Assembly (NCBI RefSeq): GCF_001661265.1
Contig: NW_017566998.1
Coordinates: 310,001 to 374,000 of the forward strand
Direction: 5' to 3'
DNA: 64,000 bases
DNA from: Saitoella complicata NRRL Y-17804
Taxonomy: Eukaryota; Ascomycota; Saitoellomycetes; Saitoellales; Saitoellaceae
In this document: piece after piece, positions 21,385 to 33,828 of the stretch
Layout of the letters: each line of letters starts with the position of its first letter
Position numbering within the stretch: position 1 is the stretch's first letter
Program-made: the position numbers and the translations under genes
The notes under the pieces: generated by a model
What the model was told of the DNA's origin: nothing
The model's input: the letters and a program-made list of their open reading frames with translations, nothing else
Database searches by the model: none

Positions 21385-23332
21385 TTGGCGTCGGCTTCCA
21401 GTCTGGAATCCAGCTCCACGGCGTCTCCCTCAGAGAACATCTCCGGAACTCAAAGCCCTCTCATCAGACCACGACCTGCATCTGTCGACACGCTTCAAGA
21501 AAGCCCTAGGAAAAGGCAAAGGTTATCTCCGCTCGCGTTTGAGGATTCAATGAGATTTACAAACGGCGCTGATCCGTCCCCCGCGGGTAGCAGCATCGGA
21601 AATGGGCTGCAAATCCGTAACGGAGCTCGCGCTGCTGCTAAGCTTTACCATGGACATGATCGGGAAGAAGTCACTCGCCTAATCTTGCAAACATTGCAGG
21701 ACTTGGGCTATGCCTCAGCAGCAACAGCTTTCGAGCAAGAGTCGCACACATTGGTGGAGAGTTCAGAAGTGGCAGCATTCAAGGAATCGGTGTTGCAAGG
21801 AAACTGGGACAAGGTGGAGCAGTTGCTGTCTTTGCTTGAGTTTCAGCAAGAAGGCGATGCGCCAAACGCGCTGTTCATCGTAAGGGAGCAAAAGTATCTC
21901 GAACTGCTCGAGCAGCGTAATGTACCCGGTGCGCTACAGGTGCTCCGCTCGGAGCTGACGTCTCTGACAACCACTCTGAACCATAATGTTCCTCGCTTGC
22001 ACTTTCTTTCAAGCCTCATGATGTGTCTGTCGTCCGAAGATTTGTATGAGCAGGCTCATTGGGATGGCGCGAGCGGAACTTCAAGGAGGATGCTGTTGGG
22101 AAGATTGCAACGTGTGTTTACTTCGCATGTAACCGGTAGGAACGGTTTTACTAACGGGGTTAAACAGGTTATGTGTCTCCTTCCGCCATGATTCCCGAAC
22201 ATCGATTAGCGACCCTTCTCGATCAGGCAAAGGCCCACCAGGTCTCCGAGTGTCTCTACCATAATTCTGCGCAGCCAATTTCTTTGTTCGATGACCATGA
22301 ATGCGACAAGAACGAGTTTCCGTCCACTACGATCGAGGTATTGGAAGGCCACAAGGATGAAGTGTGGTTTGTCAAGTTCTCCAACAACGGAAAATTCCTG
22401 GCCAGCGCCTCCAAAGATCGTACGGTGATCATCTGGGACGTGGAGGCTTTCGAAATCCTGCATGTTCTCGAGGGGCATGACGATGCTGTCTCATACGTCG
22501 ATTGGTCTCCGGACGATTCTAAGCTGTTGACATGTGCAACTGATCATAACGTTCGCCTGTATGACGTCCGCACTGGCGGCCTTGTTCGTGTGTTCCAAGC
22601 ACATCACGAACCAGTTAGCTCCTGTGCATGGCTTCCCAGCGGGCAGGGGTTTATCACAGGTAGTATGGATGGGGAGATCGTTATGTGGAACCTCCAGGGT
22701 GGTATCACGCATAAGTGGTCCGGGTCTCGTATCTATGACTTGGCTGTCTCGATGGATGGCACGCGGCTGGTCTCAATCTGTACCGCCAAGAAGATGCATA
22801 TCTACAATCTCATCACCAAAGTAACCGAGGCAAGCGTAGCTATGCCAAGTGACTTGACCTGCGTCACAATCAGCAAGGACTCGCGTTACGCACTGATCAA
22901 TGTTGCTACAAAGGAGGTGCATCTTTGGGATCTTGAGCGAGTTCGGCTCGTCCGAAAGTTTAGTGGCCAGGTGCAGGGAAAGTACGTCATCCGCTCAGCA
23001 TTCGGGGGGCTGAACGAAGCATTCGTGATCAGCGGTAGCGAAGGTTCGTCTCATGCTGGTCTCGGAGGTGCCATACACATACTAATTGACTCATCAGATG
23101 CTTGCGTCTATGTTTGGAACAAAGAGCACGGCACCCTTGTGGAGAAGCTTAAAGGGCATGTTGGCACGGTGAACAGCGTCTCGTGGAATCCGTCCAATGT
23201 GTACATGTTCGCTTCGGCAGGGGATGATAAGACCGTTCGAATGTATGTATTGGGTAAAAGGATGATTTGAGTGCTCCTGCTAATACATTGCGCAGTTGGT
23301 CAAAGTCACCAGAGTTGAGGGGCAGAATGTAG
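21385..23332 (+). CDS. GID7: GID7/WDR26-type WD40 subunit of the GID (CTLH) ubiquitin ligase
   Basis: Exons to 22111, then 22168-23043, 23098-23242 and 23296-23332; 594 residues if read from the open-frame start. A LisH motif (EEVTRLILQTLQDLGYASAA) and CTLH region precede the propeller. The WDR26 signature MIPEHRLATLLDQAK, the CLYHN segment and several WD blades (ASKDRTVIIWDVE, CATDHNVRLYDVR, SAGDDKTVRIW) follow. The last intron restores RIWSKSPELRGRM. The GID complex degrades gluconeogenic enzymes in yeast. The initiating ATG is unresolved: 21385 is a TTG, the first in-frame ATG is 21550, yet the basic PRKRQRL stretch before it looks like genuine protein, so a 5' exon is likely. Confidence 0.88.
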
Positions 23333-23632
23333 TCTGTTTCGGCTTTCTAAGCTCTGCACTATTCACAACCTGCCGATGACTTGGCCATGGTGATATTTCT
23401 AGTTTCGTTTTGGATTGATTGGGTTTTTGTGTCGGCGTACGGGCTCAGCTGGATGGAGTTGATATATACCAGGTTTTCAAGATAACATGCTTCTTCATTC
23501 CTCGAATAACAATATGTAAGTATTAGGTAGGGCACGCAACGGTATCGTCTACGTTACAGGGGTTAAGCTCAGCGGTATTCAACGTCACCAGCGTTGCCTG
23601 CCGGATCACCAACACAAAATCACAAATTCATA
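23333..23632. other. Intergenic, GID7 3' region and promoter of DUF1279 gene
   Basis: About 300 bp of AT-richer sequence without a gene. It holds the GID7 3' UTR and the promoter of the next gene. Nothing structured is visible. Confidence 0.4.
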
Positions 23633-24362
23633 ATGCTGTCGACTATGAGATCAGCTATTACGGTCAGAAGCTTCTTCTTATCTGGAGGAGCATCTCCGCT
23701 TGCTACCGTGTTCCGTCCGATCGCTGCGGCTCATTTCACTTCATCTCTCGTCCGGCCAGCTGTACGTATGAATTCAACAACACCTCCGCCAATGTCGAAG
23801 CAGCAGGTACCCCTCACCCCTCAACCTCCTTCATCCTCAAATGGGCCCCAACCTCCTCCAACAGAAGACGTAGCCCGTTCGAAACTGCCAAAGGGTCTCC
23901 GGAAATACGCGGACCGCTTCAAACATCAGCCGATCTCCCATATCGCTTCATTTATCATTCTTCACGAGCTCACGGCAATTGTCCCGCTTCCATTTGTTTT
24001 CTTCGCAATACATTCATTGGACCTTACCATTCCAACTGGGCTACCGCTCGATTACATTGACCTCGCAGCCCAGAAAGTCGGCAATATGACGAGGACCTGG
24101 GGTTGGGAGGGTTTTTGGGGCGACAAAGGCGTACATGTGGTGTACGAAGCTGCAGCGGCGTATGCCATCGTCAAGGTACTCCTGAAAACTCGACTACAGT
24201 TGTCTCTTGCTAATGCTGCTTTAGGCCATGTTGCCGTTGAGGGTTGCTCTGAGTTTGTGGATGACCCCATTCTTTGCTAGGAGGGTTGTCGTGCCAGTGA
24301 CGAGATTTCCTCTGAAACTGTTCCGAAGAAACAAGAAACCCGTGGAAGGTCAGAAACCATGA
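23633..24362 (+). CDS. Mitochondrial DUF1279 (FAM210-like) membrane protein
   Basis: Exons 23633-24175 and 24225-24362 give 226 residues. The first 45 residues are rich in Ser, Arg and Ala with few acids, as in a mitochondrial presequence. After a proline-rich linker the DUF1279 core reads KHQPISHIASFIILHELTAIVP, a membrane-spanning FVFFAIHSLDL, DKGVHVVYEAAAAYAIVK and, after the 49-nt intron, LPLRVALSLWMTPFFARR. Animal FAM210 proteins of this family are inner-membrane proteins linked to mitochondrial translation; a similar role here is inference. Without the splice the frame ends in an unrelated tail, so the intron is well supported. It converges on the next gene, only 46 bp away. Confidence 0.85.
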
Positions 24363-24408
24363 ATGATGGCTCAAATTGAAGTGTAGATATCTGAATAAAT
24401 GAATGGTA

Positions 24409-26052
24409 TCAGACCACATGTAAGACACGCAAAGTCCCGTCTGTATTCCACCTGGCCATCACACCAGTCCTACACCATCCGTCTTCCTTGCCCCCACTTT
24501 GCACACCCGGTCCTCGAACGTACAACTCTCCACTGGGTCCCTTTGCGTCTTCTGAAGTCAAACCATGTTCCCCCACATCAACAACCTTGCATTCGAGGCA
24601 GGGCAAAGGCGCACCAGCGGCTGTTTCCAAAGCACCGCCGTCATCGTCACGGTAGTCTTGAATATGTGTCTGTGTGATAGGCGTAGCAATGCGTGGGAGC
24701 GTCAATGCTACAATCACGGAACAACCGAACATGCCCCTGATCGCACTAAGATCCGCAGCGAGTAAAGTGTTGGACCCAGGAGCAAAAGGACAATACACCA
24801 ACCGCAGTCCTTCACTCACTTTCACCTTATGCATAAAGAACTCGTTCGCGAATGGCATACGGCCCTTACGGAGTATGTTCAAAGCGCCTCGAAACTGGAT
24901 CGAGTTACGCGCAGTCTTACCTGTCAAATAACGCAAATCGTCTGCCATGCTCTGCACGCTCGTTGACGAGGCAACAATGATTGTCGGTTTCCCGGGAGAC
25001 AGTGCTCCTAATGGAACTTCGGAAGTTGTTGATGTCGTAAGAATGATTGATGATCCCGACGCCATAGCGGCGTATGTCATCACTCTCGCATATGCATTGG
25101 ACAGAGGAAGCAAGATTCCCGTGCGATCTTCTGGGCTGATCTTCTTGCCTCGCGGCAAAATCGCCATCTGTGCTCCAACTGCTGCGATCAACTCGCTATG
25201 AGAGATCTCAGTCTCCAAGAGCTCTCCGCTCGGTTGCGGACTGAGACAAATCATTGCAGGGCTCTTTGCATTGAATTGGCTGGCAGAGACATCGGTAGAT
25301 GATGGAGCGGAGAGAAAGTCGGACCAAGACTTGATCGGCCTTGTACTTGTCATAGAAGTGAAACTGACGTCATGTGTTGCTTCGACAACAATGACTGCCT
25401 TCATACTGGCGCAGGCTTCTAAAGCGGAGCTCGGAATGACACCTGCCGAGGTGATGAGGATGTCAGCACTTGTCTGCTTAACAGTTTGTGCCACTGTCTC
25501 CGTATAATCAGACGTGTTCGCTGGAGGAAGAACGACTGTCAGACCCGCAACCGCCGATCCAAAGCTAGCTACGAGATTCTCGTAGTTATTGGGTAGAGCT
25601 ATGGCGATCTTGGAAGCTCCCGGGACGAGCTCCACTATCGTGGATGCAAACTTGTTGACCTCGGCAATGAACCTAGCGTTTCCATACTATGTAAGCGTTA
25701 GTACATTAACCGAAAGGTTAGAAAATTTGCCTACGTATTCCACGTCGTTTCCTCGAACACACCCGATGGTAGCCTTCTTCTCATTCTGTGCAAAGAGCTT
25801 CAATATATCCCTCATGTCCCCGTCCTTTGGCTGCTCATAAGCCCTACTGATTGAGAGGCCGGATAGCAAAGGTTGTCCATGGGGCGTCTGGTTCGATCTG
25901 TATGTAGCTGACTCGTCAGGATATCTGATCCGCGAGATGACCGATTGAGAGTGGAGGATGAGAGGGTGCACATCTGGTTCCTTTGGCTGGAGGAACACGA
26001 TGATCCATACGATTACGACCAGCAAGGCGACAGTGATCCAGTCGACGTCCAT
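24409..26052 (-). CDS. Membrane-anchored acyl-CoA-synthetase-like protein, probably inactive
   Basis: Exons 26052-25735 and 25686-24409 give 531 residues. One hydrophobic segment near the N-terminus (VALLVVIVWIIVFLQP) would anchor it in a membrane, followed by an ANL-superfamily fold: YYGNARFIAEVNKFAS, ASKIAIALPNNYENL, LLPLSNAYARVMTYAAM and GELYVRGPGVQ. The AMP-binding signature that should read YTSGTTGxPK is MICLSPQPSGELLETEI here, without the Thr/Gly-rich loop or its Lys. The protein also stops soon after RTGVMARWNTDG, before the C-terminal domain with its catalytic Lys. It is therefore likely a pseudoenzyme or has another role. An upstream in-frame ATG at 26127 is possible. Confidence 0.8.
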
Positions 26053-26206
26053 CTTCCCAGAGTCTATTTGTATTTTGCAAGGGTCCCCAGCGCCCGGATC
26101 TGCCAACGTCAACAGCTGGGGTCCCAATTAAGGTGCGCACGTGAGGCCGACTGCGAGCAAGCTCCAGCCAGCAAACCAAAAAACAACAACAACAACAACG
26201 ACGACG

Positions 26207-27200
26207 ATGTCGGTCTACAGCACTCCGCAGAGACCGCAGCAGCCGTTCAGCCAATCTCCCTTTGCCAGCTCCCTTTACAAGGCTGCCTCTGAATCTACCC
26301 TCTCCAATGCAACCCCGGCATCGCCTCGACTATCTTCTTTTTCAACTCCTCAATCGAAACTCATGACACCCGTAGCCTCACCGGCCTCATTTCACACACC
26401 CACATCCCCTCCCCACCAAACGCCAACGGGAGCTTGGAAACATCCTGCTCTGGAAACCTTGGCTGCGGACCGCAGCATTTGCGTAGCTGGGCCTGAACGC
26501 ACGAAAAGGATCATATGGAACGCTTTGGCAATGTTGGTGTTCCGATGGATCTCCAATGCTATTGCGGAATCGTGAGTGTCCTACTGTACATACAGAGTTT
26601 ACCGTGAATATGATACTGATATACTACTAGTGAATCCCTGGCAGCCTACTTTCCCTCTTCTTCGAGTATTCCTACATATTCGACGGGAGCCTATTATGCT
26701 ATTCAGTGTCTTTTTGTCTACAACATTGTGCAAACTGTTGCGATGTTTCTCTTCCCGAGCGAGCCGTCTTCGACCGCTGCCTTGACACCAGATCAGCGCA
26801 AGCTGTTGGGTCTGGAAGGAAATGGTACGTTCTCTTTCATACTTCCTGTACACGGGCTGACGATTCCTTCGCAGTTCATTTCAACTCCGCGACCGGCGCT
26901 CAAGTAGTTACACCGCCTCGTTACCAGCGCCAGACACCGCAAAGTCAAAGATTACGCACACTCTCGACTTCTCAAAAGGCATCTCCGTCTGGTTCACCAC
27001 AAGCAAAGCATTCTCCCTCGCAGCCCTCTCCACTTCGCGAGTCTTACTCTAGTGCTGCAACTGCTTCTGTATTTGGCAGCTCAATTGGTGCATCAAGGAT
27101 CTTACATTCATCAACTTCCGCTTATAACAGCGTTCGCTCGCCAGCCAGCGTGACGAGGAACTTGGAACGGTTGTTCAAGGAGGAAAAAACGAAGGCTTAG
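26207..27200 (+). CDS. POM34-like nuclear pore membrane protein
   Basis: Exons 26207-26571, 26631-26824 and 26875-27200 give 294 residues. A Ser/Pro/Thr-rich N-terminal region with SPFASSLYK is followed by HPALETLAADRS, a first membrane-spanning segment around RIIWNALAMLVFRWIS, a short loop, a second membrane segment around AIQCLFVYNIVQTVAMFLF, and a Ser/Gln-rich disordered C-terminal half ending RNLERLFKEEKTKA. Two membrane spans close together with disordered ends on both sides match the layout of yeast Pom34, which anchors the nuclear pore in the envelope. The name rests on layout and on a few residues, so it is moderate. It shares a 150-bp promoter region with the acyl-CoA-synthetase-like gene. 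Confidence 0.6.
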
Positions 27201-27264
27201 ACGAGTGTAACGGCGAGATAATGTTTTGCTATTCTAGATGTTCACTACCACAAATACAATGCTC

Positions 27265-27991
27265 TTAGTGGCCGTGGCGCGCCATCGCAGCCTTCCTCTT
27301 CTCCGTCAAAATTGCCTGCTCCTTTGCCTCGCGATCCTGCTTCACCAACTTGTCGACGAGCTTTGTTGCGTATCTTGGCTGCCTGAGGTAGTACAACTTC
27401 GCTCTCCTAGCCTTCTTGTGAGTCCGGTGCGCCAAGACTCGGATCTCCTTGATGGCAGGACTGTACAGCGAATATCTGATTTCAACTCCTGTTCGCAGAA
27501 CATGATTTCTCAATCGGAAGCTGGTGTCGGGGCCTTTCCTGCAGATAGCCATAAGCTGACCGGCGAACGTGGATGTGTTCCTTTTGTTGGGAAGCTGGTT
27601 GTAGGACTCGACCATAAGGACCGCTCCAGGACGAACCCGATCTTTGTTATTGCGGTCAAACATCTTGCGGCGTTGGCCGGTAGGGTCGAGAATATCGATG
27701 GTGGCTTTATGTGTCGCCTTGAGCACATCCTTGTTCGGGGGTGCAGGAAGTGGCTCAAAGACCTTGATGGTTGATAGCGGTTTGTTGAATTTGTCGCGCC
27801 CTGTCATACTTTGGTCAGTATAGCCGCAACGCAGATACAGATCATTTGGCCGTACTGGTATAAGTAGTAGGTGGGGTTTTGGGGATGGTTCCGGTCGCCA
27901 TGGTGGCATAGGCCCGGGACGCCGGAGCAGACACGGCACAAGCAGCGTCCGTCCGCAGCTGGGATGCAAATGCTCTTCGTATTATGGACAT
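27265..27991 (-). CDS. IMG1: Mitochondrial large ribosomal subunit protein bL19m
   Basis: Exons 27991-27856 and 27800-27265 give 223 residues. The presequence (MSIIRRAFASQLRTDAACAV) is typical of mitochondrial import. The bL19 core reads VRPGAVLMVESYNQLPNKR, AGQLMAICRKGPDTSFRLRN and TGVEIRYSLYSPAIKEIRVL. The C-terminal KARRAKLYYLRQPRY and the final basic helix are normal for fungal Img1. A 55-nt intron (GTACGG donor, ATGACAG acceptor) separates presequence from core and restores TRRDKFNKP. An earlier ATG at 28024 exists but arises from a repeat in the promoter. It is divergent from the mitochondrial protein gene at 28182. Confidence 0.92.
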
Positions 27992-28007
27992 TTGTGACTG
28001 ATACGGG

Positions 28008-28041
28008 CGGTTCAAACGGTTCAAACGGTCAACGGATCAAA
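28008..28041. repeat. Tandem 9-bp repeat in a bidirectional mitochondrial-gene promoter
   Basis: Units of CGG(T/A)TCAAA follow each other at 28008-28016, 28017-28025 and 28033-28041, with a shortened unit CGGTCAA between the last two. They lie just upstream of the bL19m start and in the promoter of the gene at 28182. They could be binding sites shared by the two genes or chance slippage. Confidence 0.7.
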
Positions 28042-28181
28042 CGGTTTATTGATGTTGAACGCAACCAGCCACAAAAACTGAGGTCACGGGAATTTCGAGG
28101 CACCAGTTCGCCGAGCGCCCTGCTCCCCGTACGTTTCTTCGGAGGCCTCGAAATAAAAAAAACGACCAAGTCCTGTCAGAG

Positions 28182-29132
28182 ATGCTCCGACCTGCCAGAT
28201 CAATCATCGCGTCTTGTCGGCCATTGCTGTCGGTGCAGGCCGCTCCCCGTCCCTTCAGCCGATTCGCGTCAACCGCCGCTGCTGTCGAGGAGAACACAGA
28301 GGTAGAAGCCGATGCAACCCAGAACACTCAGACTCCGAAAGAACAAATCCAAGCAATCATAGACAGCATGGAAGGAGGTGTCCCCCCTTCACGGCAAAAG
28401 TACGAAGCGATCTTGTCTATCTGCCGGTCTGCAGGTCGTCCCCAATATATATCCGTTAAGCAGCTTTTCAGCAAGCTCTGGTATGCACAGTTACCCTTCG
28501 GTCACAAGACGTTCGATATGTTCGTCAGTGAATGTTCAAAGAATGGTCGTGCCGACGTCATCATGGCTATGGCATTGCAACCTCATGTATTCGGTCTTTT
28601 TCACAAATTTGACGAAGGATCAGCAGTGGAATTGCTGCAAGGTCTCAAACTGCGCTTGGCTTTAACAAGATCTGACACGGCTAGATCGAATATAGTAGGC
28701 GATGTCATTAAGCTCATCGCTTCCTTGCCTGATCTTTCTCGGCCTGCGCACTCGAAAGACATCCAGACGAATCCATTTGTCTTGGGTGCTGCCGTCAATG
28801 TGCTAGCCACGGCCGCTGAACTTTCCACCGAAAAAGATGCCATCTTGGACAAGCTGCGCATTCTGCTTAACGAGCTCGAGTCTGTATGGGGTTCAGAAAA
28901 CTGGGTTGACGAGACAAAGAGTGCGCGTCGTCGTGCGTACGCATACGCTGCGGAAGGTTTGCGAAAGGCTGACGCCGTTTTGGGAGGTGCGCCAGAGGCT
29001 GTCAAGATTGCTCAGGAATTGGAGGCGGCAGCAGGTGAGGTGAAGGCTGTCGAAACATATAAGGCGGCATTTGATAAGTTGAGGTTGGAAGATCTGGAGT
29101 CCGACGCTCCGGCTGCGGAGGATGCACAGTAA
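28182..29132 (+). CDS. Predicted mitochondrial protein, helical, unknown function
   Basis: Single exon of 316 residues. The N-terminus (MLRPARSIIASCRPLLSVQA through RFAST) is Arg/Ser/Ala-rich and free of acids, a good mitochondrial presequence. The mature part is predicted to be mostly helical, with repeated helix pairs around YEAILSICRSAGRPQYISV and KTFDMFVSECSKNGRADVIM, reminiscent of helical-repeat proteins, and a C-terminal Ala/Glu-rich helix ending in an acidic tail. I do not recognise a family. It shares a 190-bp promoter with bL19m, which suggests, without proving, a role in mitochondrial gene expression. Confidence 0.75.
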   Translation: MLRPARSIIASCRPLLSVQAAPRPFSRFASTAAAVEENTEVEADATQNTQTPKEQIQAIIDSMEGGVPPSRQKYEAILSICRSAGRPQYISVKQLFSKLWYAQLPFGHKTFDMFVSECSKNGRADVIMAMALQPHVFGLFHKFDEGSAVELLQGLKLRLALTRSDTARSNIVGDVIKLIASLPDLSRPAHSKDIQTNPFVLGAAVNVLATAAELSTEKDAILDKLRILLNELESVWGSENWVDETKSARRRAYAYAAEGLRKADAVLGGAPEAVKIAQELEAAAGEVKAVETYKAAFDKLRLEDLESDAPAAEDAQ

Positions 29133-29303
29133 AGTATATGTAGTACAATTAAAGCTGCAAAATACAGATATTAATATTCTTCGTTCGTATCGATCACGGC
29201 TGATGTAGGTATTGAGTTTCCCACGCTGTGCGGCCTTCCGTTTAGCGATTCCTTCATTCCCAAGGATCTATATGTATGAACTGAAGTTTGATCATACTGC
29301 TCC

Positions 29304-31894
29304 TTACTGTAGACTATGTGTAAATCCCCGTCTCACGAGCTCCGCTTCCGCATTCTTCTTCCTTGTCATTATCTCCGATGCCGCTACCTTCGGATCATCA
29401 GGTCGCCTTTTAGCCACCAAGACTTTGCCCCCCTGCTCGGGCGAAATCGCGCCTATATAATCATCCGCACTGCTATCCAGATCATCTTTTACGACAGTAA
29501 TGTTTCTTAGGTAGACGATATCACCAGTCTTGAACTTCAGCGCTGTTTTGGCGTCTTGACCTCTAAGCGTGATTGGAAAGGCATAAGTCTGAGATGTAGT
29601 GAGCGGATTTCTCGTGTAATCTTGCACTATGATTGTGAGCGGAATACTGGGCGGCGGTATGGAAACAACCTGCTCAAATCAGCTTCTGCGACAGACGTTC
29701 TAAACCCAGTTGACGTACCTCAGCAACAAGATCGAATACCATGTCAAGCTTCACCTCTTCGATTTTTAAAGTGGGTCTTGACCGAGGTCGCGGCTGTACC
29801 GTCCGGTCGCTCGTTGACCACCAACTCTGTAACCGTTTCACGTATTTTTCTTCCTCTTGACCAAACTCGACAGGTATAGCCGGAATTTGGTGCTGTCCGT
29901 TCTCAGCGAAAACGGCCCAGGACGATAGCTCAGTGGACACAGCTAGTGGTTTGCGGTTGAATGACTGTATCTAAGGCCACCCGCTTGTTAGTAGCGTCTT
30001 AAGACGCTCAATATGGAGACGCACCTGAAAGTTTCGTAGCAAAAGCACTGTACCATCTATAGGCTCTGGCAAGGACGGATGATAACTTCGTGGGCGTCGA
30101 AAGATATTGACAGTCAAAGTTGACGCAGTGTCCAACGAAGGATCGACGATCTGAAAGGTTGATAGAAAATCTGGCCCCTTCGTTTTATCAGGCCCAGCGT
30201 GGCCGACAACTACACCAATGACATCAACGATTACCCCGAACCTAGAAGTAAGGTCTCGAAGAGACGGGTAGTCTGCCAGCTACGTAGAGGTTAGCGTACT
30301 GTTCCAGTTCCAAGGGGCCGAGTCCATACATGCGACGTCAAACCAGCTTCTGTCATAGTAGAAAGCCCTGAACTTTGTCCAGTTTCAGACTCTGCGTCAT
30401 CCTTTGCGCGAGGATTGATTTTTAGGACAGAACTCTGTAGACCGCCTTGCTCACCATCCGCGGGAAACTCTGAAGATTGTCTTCTTGCAACAGCCATCAT
30501 CAGTTCAACAACCACATCATCTTCTACATCGCTGGGTTCGCGAAGGAGCGATGGAGGTGGCATCGGTGCAGACTCGTCAAGCGCCCTCCTTTCTGATACA
30601 TCCTCGTTCAGACTATTCAGTTCTGATCTTCTTTGCGATAACCGTAACGGCTTGTCTGGAACAGCAAATACGAAATCCGGCTGGCCTACCACTGGCGTGA
30701 GTGACGGGTCTGGCAGGGCTCCGGGCAGCGGTCCTGTAGTGGGTGGAGTATGTTCCGGGGTAACAAACACTTCTGAAGAGCCTGCGCCAGTTGCAGGTCG
30801 CGAAGTGTTGACAGTCTCACCTGGTAAGGATACAGATGGTGCCTCCTGCGGCTGCTCAGCATTAGGAGGGCCATGGTCTGTGGTGAAAACTGGATCAGGC
30901 TCCTTAGATGGAGGATGGGAATCAATATCGTGTTGACTGAGCGGTTCTTCTGGAAGAGCGTCTGCGCTAGATTCGTCGCGCTTTGCAACATCGCCTGCAC
31001 TGCTGTCGAAGGAGGCGACTGCATTATTGTCCTCTCCCCCATCAAACTTCGGACGTAGCAGATCCTCATGCGATGATTCTTCCTCTTCCGGAAGCAAGAA
31101 CTCATTGTCCTTTGACAACAGCAACGAATCGCGCAAATTGCTACCACGAACTGGCAGAGGGGACCCCACTGACGACAAGCTCAGTCGTGATGACGTTGGT
31201 GATCTCGGACTGCTTTCTATCCGGAGAGGAGTGCTGTTTCGAATCTTCTTCAATACATTCTCTTTCCGTGACAAACTGAGCCAAGGTTCATCGTCTGCGA
31301 GAGGCGCCTCCTCCTCAGTGTCGTTGCTGCGAGGAACTGAACGTTTCAGAGTCTGCGGTGGTGTGTACCATACCCGGGGCGGTGACATTTCCAAACCATT
31401 GGTAGGAACGGCTGGTTGTGATTGTGTCAGTGGGGCACTGCCGGCGATGCGGAGAGTTACAGATGGAGCCTTTGCCGGACAAATCTGCAGGGCGGGAATT
31501 AGCCAGTGATCATCGGCACGAGAGGCTGGATTACCATTAACAGCATGTCCTCCTGTTGCATCCCATATTCAATCCTCAATCCCACGTCTCTCTCCGAAGT
31601 TCGTTCGACCTCGTAAACGTGTGCGCCCCTTCCTGCACAAAGAAGGACATCGCCTATTTGCACGCTTGCTAAACTCTCGGCCGCTTTGCCATGAAAAACA
31701 ACTTCGAGTTGTCCTTTGTGGTCCCTTCGACGGAACTCTTGCACAGCCAGTTCGAGCTTAAGCTGGCGACTCGACCGTGAGTAAGGCCAGATCAGGGCGA
31801 CCACGCCTTTGAATAAGCTGTGCGCATCGAAAGTGCTGAGCGAAAGATCGGGAATGTCGACGACCTTTAGACCTGCAAACTCGTCTTCAGTCAT
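29304..31894 (-). CDS. POT1-like telomere single-strand-binding protein
   Basis: Five exons: 31894-31535, 31484-30330, 30279-30025, 29970-29719 and 29669-29304, giving 795 residues. All joins keep frame. Residues 1-120 look like an OB-type beta fold; residues 121-505 are a long Ser/Pro/acidic disordered linker. Residues from about 506 carry the strongest signal: LADYPSLRDLTSRFGVIVDV, GPDFLSTFQIVDPS, LTVNIFRRP and GTVLLLRNFQIQSFN, followed by WAVFAENG. This has the order of the telomere OB fold of Pot1/Cdc13 proteins. A final OB-like segment reads FKTGDIVYLRNITVV. Such proteins cap the 3' telomeric overhang. In fission yeast and human Pot1 the telomere fold is at the N-terminus; here it is in the second half. 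It lies 129 bp downstream of SRP54, same strand. Confidence 0.75.
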
Positions 31895-32023
31895 TCTATT
31901 GTGTTGTGAGACGCTGCAACGGTGATGTTTTGGCTTCTGCATGGAACAGTATGGGGTGCATGCGTGGATGTGTAACGTAGACATGGGCACTCTGGAAAAT
32001 CAAGAGCAGAACGAGATTGATTT

Positions 32024-33614
<1,591 letters not shown>

Positions 33615-33631
33615 GGTGTGCGAGAGTCGAT

Positions 33632-33683
33632 GGGATGTATGCTGTTCAGACGGGGCACTGGGATGTATGCTGTTCAGACGGGG
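33632..33683. repeat. 24-bp direct repeat in SRP54 leader
   Basis: The segment starting GGGATGTATGCTGTTCAG occurs at 33632-33655 and again at 33660-33683, a 28-bp period. It lies just upstream of the SRP54 start on the minus strand, in the promoter shared with the chromodomain gene. It is probably a recent local duplication. Confidence 0.85.
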
Positions 33684-33828
33684 GTCTTGGAGTCGCGGGT
33701 GATCAAGGCCCTGCATCAGATCGCGCACCGCAGTACAGCGTGAACCTCACCACCAAAAGTCTAAAAGTCCATCTCCAGTCAAGGACTCTTCTATCGTACG
33801 TTGTCGGTGCTATGGACGCGTAGTCGCA

